A stretch of DNA of 34,371 nucleotides from Gilliamella intestini (GTDB lineage: Bacteria > Pseudomonadota > Gammaproteobacteria > Enterobacterales > Orbaceae). This document shows positions 8,753 through 16,314 of the stretch, piece after piece. The notes beneath the pieces are model-generated. The model saw nothing but the letters and a program-made list of their open reading frames with translations, was not told where the DNA came from and made no database searches. Location of the stretch: the NCBI RefSeq assembly GCF_900094935.1, contig NZ_FMBA01000025.1, positions 1 to 34,371 of the forward strand, read 5' to 3'. The stretch's first letter is position 1. The number at the start of each line of letters is the position of its first letter. The position numbers were made by a program, and so were the translations under genes.

Positions 8753-8766
8753 ACCAAGACAATATT

Positions 8767-9243
8767 ATGCAAAATTTGGGATTTTCATTACTGGAGTTGT
8801 TAATAACTGTCTGTATTAGTGCCATTTTAGCTGCTATTGGTATTGAATATTGGAAAGAACAGCAACTTCAAAACGAGTTAGCATCTACAACTAAGCAACT
8901 CGCTTATTTTATATATGAAGTTCAAATAAAAGCTTCAACTAAAAATGAAAATTATATTATTCATCAATTTACATCACCATGGTGCATTGCAATTACTCGC
9001 GATGAAAAACCTGCCTCATGCAGCGAGGGAGTGCTTTATTTCATGAAACCAGATAATTCTGTTGAAATTAGTGAACTATCAAACAATAAAGATGCCTTAA
9101 TTTTAGGACGCCGTAACTTAGCACAAACAATGTCTTTTCAATTAAGAAATAAAATAGGTACCAGTAGGGTTTTTGTTTCCTTGCTTGGGCGCATCCGTTT
9201 TTGTGCAGAAAACAGTTATATAGTTGGCTTACCACCATGTTAA
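8767..9243 (+). CDS. ppdA: prepilin-type minor pseudopilin, PpdA-like
   Basis: First gene of a four-gene minor pseudopilin operon, 158 aa (E. coli PpdA is 156). The type IV prepilin motif is plain: short leader MQNLG, cleavage before FSLLELLITV with Glu at mature position 5, then a hydrophobic helix (about 6-25) that anchors and polymerises the subunit. The remainder is a GspH/PilE-like globular part with cysteines (WCIAI, PASCSEG, RFCAENS, LPPC). Such proteins prime or cap type IV pili or secretion pseudopili after processing by prepilin peptidase. Its stop overlaps the ATG of the next gene (ATGTTAA). The symbol rests on order and features, not on a database match. Confidence 0.75.
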   Translation: MQNLGFSLLELLITVCISAILAAIGIEYWKEQQLQNELASTTKQLAYFIYEVQIKASTKNENYIIHQFTSPWCIAITRDEKPASCSEGVLYFMKPDNSVEISELSNNKDALILGRRNLAQTMSFQLRNKIGTSRVFVSLLGRIRFCAENSYIVGLPPC

Positions 9244-9800
9244 AAACAGCTGGATATTCCTTATTTGAAATGCTTATTAGCATCGTATTATCTAGCCTTA
9301 TTATTATGGGAATGACATCTTTTTACATTCAATTACAAACCAACAACATGCAATATTACCAAAAAACACGCTTACAACAGGCTATCGACCTTGGGTTAGC
9401 AGGCATGAAAAAGGATATTAAGCGAGCAGGTTTTATTGCTAATGACCCTAAAAAAATAACAACTAAGGCCATTGAAGTTAATGAAAAGATGAAATGTATT
9501 ATCCTTCGATATGACAGTGAAATTCGCAATTCTTGGGTGTGGAACGAGTTCAATCCTACAAAGTCAGATGTCTTTACCTATCGCTATAAAGGAAACAACA
9601 TAGCTTATAGAACAGGATCACTAAATTGTTTAGGAAACAAGTGGGAAAACGTATTTGATTCAAATGAAATCAAAATTACCTACTTTCAAATAAAACAACT
9701 TCACGATACGATTGAGTTATCAATTGCGGCAGAACTAAGAAAAAATAAACAAATTAAATATTACACAACTGAAATCATCAAAAATGAAAATCGATTTTAA
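9237..9800 (+). CDS. ppdB: prepilin-type minor pseudopilin, PpdB-like
   Basis: A 187-residue PilW/GspJ-like minor pseudopilin, length close to E. coli PpdB. The prepilin motif MLKTAG / YSLFEMLISIV has Glu at +5, followed by a hydrophobic stretch to about residue 28. The open frame extends upstream to a TTG at 9201, but the ATG at 9237 puts the leader at the expected six residues and overlaps the ppdA stop, indicating coupled translation. The downstream part (QAIDLGLAGMKKDIKRAGF, MKCIILRYDS, NVFDSNEIKI) fits the family's beta-rich head. The 3' end overlaps the next gene by 17 bp. It probably acts with its neighbours in initiating pilus fibres. Confidence 0.75.
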   Translation: MLKTAGYSLFEMLISIVLSSLIIMGMTSFYIQLQTNNMQYYQKTRLQQAIDLGLAGMKKDIKRAGFIANDPKKITTKAIEVNEKMKCIILRYDSEIRNSWVWNEFNPTKSDVFTYRYKGNNIAYRTGSLNCLGNKWENVFDSNEIKITYFQIKQLHDTIELSIAAELRKNKQIKYYTTEIIKNENRF

Positions 9801-10224
9801 ATTAAATCCCGTTTCGTCTGGATTTAGCACAATTATGATGATGATCATTTTGATGGTTGTGGGATTAGTGTTATTAATTGGTTTCAATTTACTTATTTGC
9901 TCCTGGCAAAAAGCCACTTTAATGAAAAACCAATACTATCGGCAATTTAATCAAGCTAATTCGTCGTTAACTTGGGCAACAACCCAAAATTGGCAAGCAC
10001 CTAAAGCCAATTGGCATTGCATGACTGAACCAACGTACCAATTAAAAGCCTGCATAAAACTTTCTTTATTAAAAATTGATAATTATGTATTAGTCCGAGG
10101 CGAAGCCCAAGGTGAAGACTTCTTTTTATATACACTCGCACATTTTGATAATAATCGATTAATTGTCGAAAAAGGCCACTGGTTAGACTATTGTCCTGAA
10201 AAAAAGGCTATTTTTTGTGAATAA
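9784..10224 (+). CDS. ygdB: YgdB-like DUF2509 pilus-associated protein
   Basis: A 146-residue protein with a prepilin-like N-terminus: leader ending PVSSG, then FSTIMMMIILMVVGLVLLIG. The usual Glu at +5 is replaced by Met, as in GspK/PilX-type subunits that sit at the fibre tip. The C-terminal signature GHWLDYCPEKKAIFC is like the WSDFCP motif I recall for E. coli YgdB. Position between ppdB and ppdC is the same as in the enterobacterial recC-ppdC-ygdB-ppdB-ppdA cluster (here read from the ppdA end). It overlaps ppdB by 17 bp and ppdC by 8 bp, so the four genes form one tightly coupled transcript. Confidence 0.75.
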   Translation: MKIDFKLNPVSSGFSTIMMMIILMVVGLVLLIGFNLLICSWQKATLMKNQYYRQFNQANSSLTWATTQNWQAPKANWHCMTEPTYQLKACIKLSLLKIDNYVLVRGEAQGEDFFLYTLAHFDNNRLIVEKGHWLDYCPEKKAIFCE

Positions 10225-10546
10225 TAAAAATTTTGCTGGCTTTAGCTTGATTGAAGTCATGATAACAACATTACTATTTTCAATTATTATGTTGGGTTTT
10301 ATTAATTACCAACAAGCATTACTTAATAAACATCGCTACTTTGCCAACAATCTACGCGCCAATAAAATTGCGTTTCAGCTACTTGATAGCTATCCCTATA
10401 CTAGCCATAAAATTATCCCTTCTGGTTGGCAATATAAGATCACAAGTAAAATCTATAATACCGAGTGTAAAATGGTGGAAATAACAGTTAGCACGCCTAG
10501 CAAACAAGTCATCAAACAACAACGTTTTTTTTGCGATTTACATTGA
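10217..10546 (+). CDS. ppdC: prepilin-type minor pseudopilin, PpdC-like
   Basis: Last gene of the pseudopilin operon, 109 aa. The prepilin motif NNKNFAG / FSLIEVMITTLLF has Glu at +5 and is followed by one hydrophobic helix. It resembles PilV/GspI-type minor subunits. The start is a GTG at 10217 that overlaps the ygdB stop (GTGAATAATAA), so translation is probably coupled. Two cysteines (NTECKM, FFCDL) may form a disulfide. In enterobacteria recC follows; here the next gene is ybfF on the opposite strand, so the cluster has been separated from recC. Confidence 0.72.
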   Translation: MNNKNFAGFSLIEVMITTLLFSIIMLGFINYQQALLNKHRYFANNLRANKIAFQLLDSYPYTSHKIIPSGWQYKITSKIYNTECKMVEITVSTPSKQVIKQQRFFCDLH

Positions 10547-10567
10547 TATTTATCTATTAAATTTCCT

Positions 10568-11317
10568 TCAGTCACCTAACCAGTTATGTAGAAGTTGTAA
10601 AACCTGTTGCGTTTTTTCGGCATGAACATTGTGCCCAGCCCCTTCAACCACTTTTATTTTTGCATTAGGGAACTGGTCAAAAATAGCTTGGTAAGTATCA
10701 TCTGTAATATAAGCTGAATTACCGCCTCGTATAAATAACGTTGGTTTTGACCAAGGCGAAATTGTTTGCCAATCACAAATATGCCCATATTGCTCATTAA
10801 TAGCTTGAATATTAAATAACCAACGCTTATTTTTAAACGATTTTAATAAAAAAAGTATGATTGCATCATTAATACCAGCTTGTTTCATTAAATCCATAAT
10901 CTGTTTTTTATCGGTAATATGGTTGGTAAGGCAATAAGTTAATACTCTTAGAATAATCGCATTAGATGAACTGTGATATTTTATCGGTGCAATATCAATT
11001 GCTACTATTTTTTCAATAGTATCAGCAAGCAGTTGTGATAATTGCAAAGCAACCTTTCCGCCCATAGAATGACCAATTAGAATTATCTCTTTTAACTTTA
11101 AATCATGACAAAGTTCGGCTACATCTTCAGCCATCATTTGATAATCCATTTTATCAGACCAAGGCGAATGCCCATGATTACGCAGATCAACTTGCACGGT
11201 TTGATAATACTGCACAAAATCCTTCGCTAGCATATTTAAATTATCTAAACTCCCAAATACCCCATGTAAAAACACTATCGGCTGTCCATCACCCTGTAAT
11301 TTATAGTTTAATTTCAT
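10568..11317 (-). CDS. ybfF: alpha/beta-hydrolase esterase YbfF
   Basis: Acyl-CoA esterase-type alpha/beta hydrolase, 249 aa (E. coli YbfF is 254). The oxyanion-hole segment VFLHGVFGSLDNL, the VDLRNHGHSPW loop, the nucleophile elbow GHSMGGK (Ser84), Asp108 in VAIDIAP, and the C-terminal GAGHNVHAEK (His229 or His232) are all present. YbfF hydrolyses short and long acyl esters including acyl-CoA thioesters in vitro; its physiological role is unsettled. It is convergent with ppdC and divergent from rnb, sharing an approximately 135-bp promoter region with the latter. Confidence 0.88.
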   Translation of the reverse strand: MKLNYKLQGDGQPIVFLHGVFGSLDNLNMLAKDFVQYYQTVQVDLRNHGHSPWSDKMDYQMMAEDVAELCHDLKLKEIILIGHSMGGKVALQLSQLLADTIEKIVAIDIAPIKYHSSSNAIILRVLTYCLTNHITDKKQIMDLMKQAGINDAIILFLLKSFKNKRWLFNIQAINEQYGHICDWQTISPWSKPTLFIRGGNSAYITDDTYQAIFDQFPNAKIKVVEGAGHNVHAEKTQQVLQLLHNWLGD

Positions 11318-11453
11318 ACTCTAATTCGACTAATTATTTTAAGTGGCATTATTATACGTCTATTTTCAATACCATCACCGATTAATTCAATAACCACAAT
11401 TTGCATAAATATGATAGAATTTAATACCAACTTTTTAACTAGTGTTAAGCTAT

Positions 11454-13394
11454 ATGTTTCAAAATAACCCTCTACTTGCACAATTAAAACAAGAACTCCA
11501 TGAACAGACTCCCCGTGTTGAAGGTATTGTTCGGGCTCATGAAAAAGGATTTGGTTTTTTAGATACCGATAATAAAAAAAGTTATTTTATCCCTGTTGCT
11601 AAAATGAAAAGAGTTTGCAATGGTGATAAGGTCTCAGGGACAGTAATAAGTAATAACGATAAAGAGTCTTTTGAACCTGAATCATTAATTGAAAGTGCAT
11701 TGCAAAAATTTATTGGCAAAATAGACTTTCAAGATCGTGCAATGGTTATTTTTCCTGAAAATATGTCAACTAATCTAGCCATTCGTTGCAAAATAAACAA
11801 GCAAGTTAGCGAAAAACTAAAAGAAGGTGATTGGGTTGTGGCAACGCTTGTTTCTCACCCTTTGCAAGAAGAACGGAATCAATTTCTTGCCGAAATTGTT
11901 CGTTTTGTTGCTGAAAGCAATTCACCTTATCAACTTTGGCTAAAAACTTTAGCGCGTTACGATTTAGAAACTCACGCCCCACAAATCGAATCATTGACAA
12001 TTAACAATGCTGAACTTGATAACCGTCAAGATTTAACCGATGTTAATTTTTTCACTATCGATAGCGAAGATACAGAAGATATGGACGATGCTATTGCTAT
12101 TTCTAAAGGTGAACAAGGGGATTATCAACTGATGGTTGCCATTGCTGATCCTACCGCTTATGTATTGCAAGATAGCGAACTTGATCATATTGCCAAAATC
12201 AGAAATTTTACAACTTATTTGCCTGATTTTAATATCCCTATGCTACCCAAAGAGCTTGCCAATGATTTATGTTCATTAAAAGCAAATCAAAAACGTCCAG
12301 CAATGATATGTAAAATGAATATTGACGAAACAGGCAATATTAATAGCGATGAGATCACTTTTATACCAGCGTGGATTGAATCAAAAGCTAAATTAACTTA
12401 TAACAATGTCTCTAATTTTTTAGAAAATAATGAAGATTTAACAACCAATAATATTATTATCAAACAACAAATTAACTATTTAGCTAACTTAGCAAAAATT
12501 CGCATGACATGGCGACAAACCAATGCATTAGTTTTTAAAGATAACGGAGATTATCGTTTTGAACTTGATGAAAACCGTCAAGTTAAATCAATAATTAAAG
12601 AGTCTCGTCGGATTGCAAATCAAATAGTAGAAGAAGTCATGGTTTTAGCTAACCAAGCTTTAACATTGCAACTAAAAAATAAAATCGGCTTTGGAGTTTT
12701 TAATATCCATTCGGGTTTTGATAGTAAATATATTGAACAAGTAGTGACTTTTTTGAATGACAACGGAATAAGTGAATTTAATAAAGAATCACTATTATCT
12801 TTCGATGGCTATGTAAAGTTGCGTCGTATAATCGACAACACTCCATTTTTGTCCACAAAACTTCGTAAGTTCCAAAGTTCTGCGGATTTTTCAATTGAAC
12901 CACATCCCCATTTTGGTTTGGGATTTGATGCCTATGCAACATGGACATCGCCAATACGCAAATATGGCGATATGGTCAACCATCGATTAATAAAAGCCTA
13001 TATCCGCTCACAAAAATTAATGCCGCCTGATAAAGAACAACTAAAAAGCATGAATGAAAGGCGTAAAATGTTGCGCCTTGCTGAACGTGATATGGCCGAA
13101 AACCTTTATGCACAATACTTATCAGATAAAATCGATGAAACTTACTCCGCTGAAATTATTGATATTAATCGTGGTGGAGCGCGAATTCGTTTATGTGATA
13201 TAGGTGCTTTTGCTTTTGTACCACTTTCAATGATTCATTCTGTCAAAGAGGAAATCGTCCCATTCCCTGATGAAGGCGTTATCAAAATTAAAGATAAGGT
13301 GTGCTATAAACTTGCCGATATCGTTACTGTTATTATTTGCCAAGTTAAAAATCAATCAATCATTGCCAAATTCTCTGATGAAGGTAAAAAATAA
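11454..13394 (+). CDS. rnb: exoribonuclease II
   Basis: RNase II, a 3'-5' hydrolytic single-strand exoribonuclease that degrades mRNA. It is 646 aa, close to the E. coli 644. Cold-shock domains lie at the N-terminus (GIVRAHEKGFGFLDTD). The RNB catalytic block TIDSEDTEDMDDA has Asp203, 209, 211 and 212, shifted by two from the E. coli active-site aspartates 201/207/209/210. WTSPIRKYGDMVNHRL and the C-terminal S1 domain (AEIIDINRGGARIRL) follow. The open frame begins at a GTG at 11442, but the ATG at 11454 (MFQNNPLLAQLK) matches the family N-terminus. A second RNB-family enzyme, rnr, lies at 29457-31904. Confidence 0.95.
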   Translation: MFQNNPLLAQLKQELHEQTPRVEGIVRAHEKGFGFLDTDNKKSYFIPVAKMKRVCNGDKVSGTVISNNDKESFEPESLIESALQKFIGKIDFQDRAMVIFPENMSTNLAIRCKINKQVSEKLKEGDWVVATLVSHPLQEERNQFLAEIVRFVAESNSPYQLWLKTLARYDLETHAPQIESLTINNAELDNRQDLTDVNFFTIDSEDTEDMDDAIAISKGEQGDYQLMVAIADPTAYVLQDSELDHIAKIRNFTTYLPDFNIPMLPKELANDLCSLKANQKRPAMICKMNIDETGNINSDEITFIPAWIESKAKLTYNNVSNFLENNEDLTTNNIIIKQQINYLANLAKIRMTWRQTNALVFKDNGDYRFELDENRQVKSIIKESRRIANQIVEEVMVLANQALTLQLKNKIGFGVFNIHSGFDSKYIEQVVTFLNDNGISEFNKESLLSFDGYVKLRRIIDNTPFLSTKLRKFQSSADFSIEPHPHFGLGFDAYATWTSPIRKYGDMVNHRLIKAYIRSQKLMPPDKEQLKSMNERRKMLRLAERDMAENLYAQYLSDKIDETYSAEIIDINRGGARIRLCDIGAFAFVPLSMIHSVKEEIVPFPDEGVIKIKDKVCYKLADIVTVIICQVKNQSIIAKFSDEGKK

Positions 13395-13434
13395 GCTTAT
13401 TTTTACCCTGAATTTACAGATGTTATCATCACTA

Positions 13435-13515
13435 CTTGCCCCAATATAAATCAGGGGGGGCAAGTCAAACCAAAATCAACCATATTTTTTTAATCTTTCC
13501 TCCCCCCTTTTTTTT
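13435..13515 (+). terminator. hairpin and possible alternative terminator after rnb
   Basis: CTTGCCCC (13435-13442) pairs with GGGGCAAG (13457-13464). The same G run (13454-13460) could instead pair with the C run at about 13502-13507, which is directly followed by nine or more T residues. The second structure would be a rho-independent terminator with a long loop; the first would exclude it. Confidence 0.4.
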
Positions 13516-13594
13516 ATTAAAAATATCTGCTATCTTTCACTGCTCAAAATGACAAATTTTAAAATCTCAATCAACAACAATTTAGGAGGCCATA

Positions 13595-13834
13595 ATGTCA
13601 ATTCATGGACACGAAGTATTGCATATGATGGATGGAAAAAGTTATACAGAAGCTTCCTTACTTAACGCTATCAACGATAAGTTTGGAGTAGGTGCAAAGT
13701 TTCATACTTGTTCTCAGTCTGACATGAATGCTGAGCAACTTATCGCTTTTCTAAAAGCAAAAGGTAAATTTAAATCTTCTGTTGATCATGAATCTGAATT
13801 TACAGTAAATAACAAAAAAATATGTAAACATTAA
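13595..13834 (+). CDS. yecH: YecH family metal-binding protein
   Basis: Small cytosolic protein of 79 aa in the YecH/DUF2492 family, annotated as metal-binding in enterobacteria. Conserved features: SIHGHEVLHMM at the N-terminus, FHTCSQSDM, LIAFLKAKGKF and the terminal KICKH. The conserved His and Cys residues are the likely ligands. A strong AGGAGG ribosome-binding site lies 7 nt before the ATG. It stands alone, about 200 bp after rnb and 200 bp before the next lipoprotein gene. Its cellular role is unknown. Confidence 0.88.
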   Translation: MSIHGHEVLHMMDGKSYTEASLLNAINDKFGVGAKFHTCSQSDMNAEQLIAFLKAKGKFKSSVDHESEFTVNNKKICKH

Positions 13835-14037
13835 AAAAACAACTGTATCTAATATATAATATGCTTTTTATAAATTTAGTTTAATCTGCTAGTGTTTTTA
13901 AATTAATAAGAGTATATAATTTTGCGCTACAACAATAATCGTTATAAATGGCTGTTGTTACTAATAATGTGACTAAATTAGTGGCAAAGTTGCTCGCTTT
14001 GAAATTAACTAAAGAATATGCTCATGGAATTTGATAA

Positions 14038-14700
14038 ATGAAAGTAAGTAATATCCTTATATGTACCTTTGTTTCTATTCTTGTCACAAGCTGTGCAAAA
14101 AAAAATTTGCCAATAATAAATAATGAACCAATTTCCGAAACAGAGCAACTATCTCTATTAAAACAACAAACTGAAACTAACGACCCTTATGTTGTTGATG
14201 CTAAAAATCAGCTAATTCGGTTTGTTGGTGATAAAAACTTCGATAACTACATTATTAAACAAGGTATTCTAAATTGTAAAGGCAATAATAATCTCTCCTC
14301 TTGCGTATTGAATTTTTATTTAAATGAACTATATAAATTAAAGTATCATGTGCAACTCAAAAAAGTAGTTGAGGAAAACCAAGCCGAACATAATATGGAA
14401 CTAAGTAAAATAAAAGCAACTGAAAACAATATAAAAAGTTATTGCCAATATTCAGCTGATTTCGTTGCAGCAATTTATACAAAAGATAATGCAAGAATAA
14501 CACAATATTTTCGACCACAATTTAGAATGTCAGAACAAGATATCTCATCCTTAAAAGCAAAGATTACTAAAGATGACTATTCTTACTTCCTAATAAACGA
14601 AAACCCAAGCATTCTTCAAGAAATGAAAGTGGATTACGTTGAGAAATGCTTAGATGATCCAAAAAACAATATTATCAATTATTTCAATATTTTTAGATAA
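14038..14700 (+). CDS. hypothetical lipoprotein upstream of opgGH
   Basis: A 220-residue protein not recognised as a named family. It has a lipoprotein signal (MKVSNILICTFVSILVTSC) with lipobox LVTSC and Cys19 as acylation site; the next residues AKKN lack Asp at +2, so outer-membrane sorting is likely. The body is alpha-helical and charged, with four further cysteines (ILNCKG, SSCVLN, SYCQYS, EKCLDD) that could form two disulfides in the periplasm. It ends 18 nt before opgG and is probably cotranscribed with opgGH. A link to glucan synthesis or envelope sensing is only an inference from position. Confidence 0.75.
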   Translation: MKVSNILICTFVSILVTSCAKKNLPIINNEPISETEQLSLLKQQTETNDPYVVDAKNQLIRFVGDKNFDNYIIKQGILNCKGNNNLSSCVLNFYLNELYKLKYHVQLKKVVEENQAEHNMELSKIKATENNIKSYCQYSADFVAAIYTKDNARITQYFRPQFRMSEQDISSLKAKITKDDYSYFLINENPSILQEMKVDYVEKCLDDPKNNIINYFNIFR

Positions 14701-14718
14701 TACTAACGCGAGTCTTTT

Positions 14719-16281
14719 ATGTGCAATTTATTTCCAATTCATAAGTTTAATAAAACTTTAATTTGCAAGGTGCTTTGCTTAGCTTCAGCTACTTGTATTA
14801 GTTTTTCTGCATGGGCTTTTTCGCTTGATGATGTAGTTGAAAAAGCTGAAAAACTATCTAAAAAGGCTTATGTTCAACCATCTAAAAATATTCCTAATGA
14901 ATTAGCTTCTTTGCAATTTGCGGATTATCAGAAAATCCTATTTAATCACCAAAAAGCTTATTGGGGTGATCAAAAAAGCCGATTTAAACTTGAATTTTAT
15001 CATGAAGGCATGTACTTTGATGTTCCAATAAAAATTAATGAAATTGTTGATAATCAAGTTAATCCAATCCAATATGACCCTAGCTATTTTGATTTAAGCC
15101 AAATCAATCTTGATAAACTAGACACTAAAAATTTGGGTTTTGCTGGTTTTAAAGTCCATTATCCAATTAATAACCCAACAAAAACTGACGATGAAATATT
15201 TTCAGCGCTCGGCGGTAGTTATTTTCGTGCCGTGGGTAAAGATCAACATTATGGTCTTTCAGCAAGAGGACTTGCCATTGATACAGGCGAAATGTCGGGT
15301 GAAGAGTTCCCTCGATTTAAAGAGTATTGGATTGAAAGACCTCAAGCCAATCAAAAACACTTAATTATTTATGCTTTACTTGACTCACCAAGCGTAACTG
15401 GTGCTTATAAAATTACATTGATCCCAAGTATTGATACTACTGTTACAGTTCAAGCTAAGGTCTTTTTCCGCGATTCTGTAAAAAAACTTGGCATTGCCCC
15501 ACTAACCAGTATGTTTTTATTTGGGCCTAATCAGCCATCACCATTATTAAATTACCGACCAGCAATGCATGACTCTAATGGTCTGTCAATTTTAGCTAAT
15601 AATAACGAGTGGATCTGGCGTCCATTAAATAATCCTAAACGTCTATCGTTTTCATCGTATAGTTTAGAAAACCCAAAAGCTTTTGGCTTAATTCAGCGTG
15701 ATAAAGGTTTTGATGATTATCAAGATCTCGATGATCACTATGAAAAACGACCAAGCGTTTGGACTGAAATTTTAGGCGATTGGCAAAAAGGACGAGTCGA
15801 ATTAGTTGAAATCCCAACAGCAGACGAAACTAACGATAATATTGTCACTTTTTGGGTGCCAGAAAAACAATATAAAGCTGGCGACGTGCTTGATATAAAA
15901 TATCGATTACATTATTCATTAAATGAAAATAAGCGTTACCCTAATAATGTCGCAAGAGCAGTTAGCACACGTTTATCGCTTGGCGATATAAAACAAGCCA
16001 ATTTGATTCGTAAGCTTGATGGTTCTAATGCCTACGTAATCGACTTTGCTGGTCCTGAGTTATCAGAAAAATCACAAGTAAAAGTGATTTCAAGCATGAA
16101 TAATGGCACTATCTTAACTTCTGAAGCTCAATACAACCCAGAAATTAAAGGCTGGCGGGTTATTGTTCGCTTCAACGTTGAAGACAGTAAAAAAGCAACT
16201 GATATTCGAGTACAACTCGCTTCGCAAGAAACCAATAAAGTAATTTCTGAAACGTGGAGTGGGCAATACCCAGCACAATAA
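14719..16281 (+). CDS. opgG: periplasmic glucan biosynthesis protein OpgG
   Basis: OpgG (MdoG) is the periplasmic partner that acts on the linear beta-1,2-glucan made by OpgH, adding beta-1,6 branching, to give osmoregulated periplasmic glucans. It is 520 aa (E. coli 511). A signal peptide ends near SFSAWA-FSLDDV. Typical segments: QFADYQKILFNHQKAYW, FKLEFYHEGMYFD, GFAGFKVHYPIN, ALGGSYFRAVG, GLSARGLAIDTG, MHDSNGLSI, LENPKAFGLIQRD, and the C-terminal Ig-like domain. opgH follows after 33 bp and shares transcription. The start ATG is preceded only by a weak ribosome-binding site. Confidence 0.95.
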   Translation: MCNLFPIHKFNKTLICKVLCLASATCISFSAWAFSLDDVVEKAEKLSKKAYVQPSKNIPNELASLQFADYQKILFNHQKAYWGDQKSRFKLEFYHEGMYFDVPIKINEIVDNQVNPIQYDPSYFDLSQINLDKLDTKNLGFAGFKVHYPINNPTKTDDEIFSALGGSYFRAVGKDQHYGLSARGLAIDTGEMSGEEFPRFKEYWIERPQANQKHLIIYALLDSPSVTGAYKITLIPSIDTTVTVQAKVFFRDSVKKLGIAPLTSMFLFGPNQPSPLLNYRPAMHDSNGLSILANNNEWIWRPLNNPKRLSFSSYSLENPKAFGLIQRDKGFDDYQDLDDHYEKRPSVWTEILGDWQKGRVELVEIPTADETNDNIVTFWVPEKQYKAGDVLDIKYRLHYSLNENKRYPNNVARAVSTRLSLGDIKQANLIRKLDGSNAYVIDFAGPELSEKSQVKVISSMNNGTILTSEAQYNPEIKGWRVIVRFNVEDSKKATDIRVQLASQETNKVISETWSGQYPAQ

Positions 16282-16314
16282 TAATAGTCATTATTATTAT
16301 AATAAGATAAAAAT

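Larger units (their letters stand above)
7827..8766. other. long intergenic stretch with dyads, no gene seen
   Basis: About 940 bp between the divergently transcribed adhesin-like gene and the pseudopilin operon. No credible open frame is visible. It holds a small hairpin ATTACAC/GTGTAAT (8287-8306), a larger hairpin (8428-8500) and a dyad just before ppdA (8737-8752). Promoters for both flanking transcripts must lie here, but A+T richness makes individual boxes uncertain. Confidence 0.6.
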
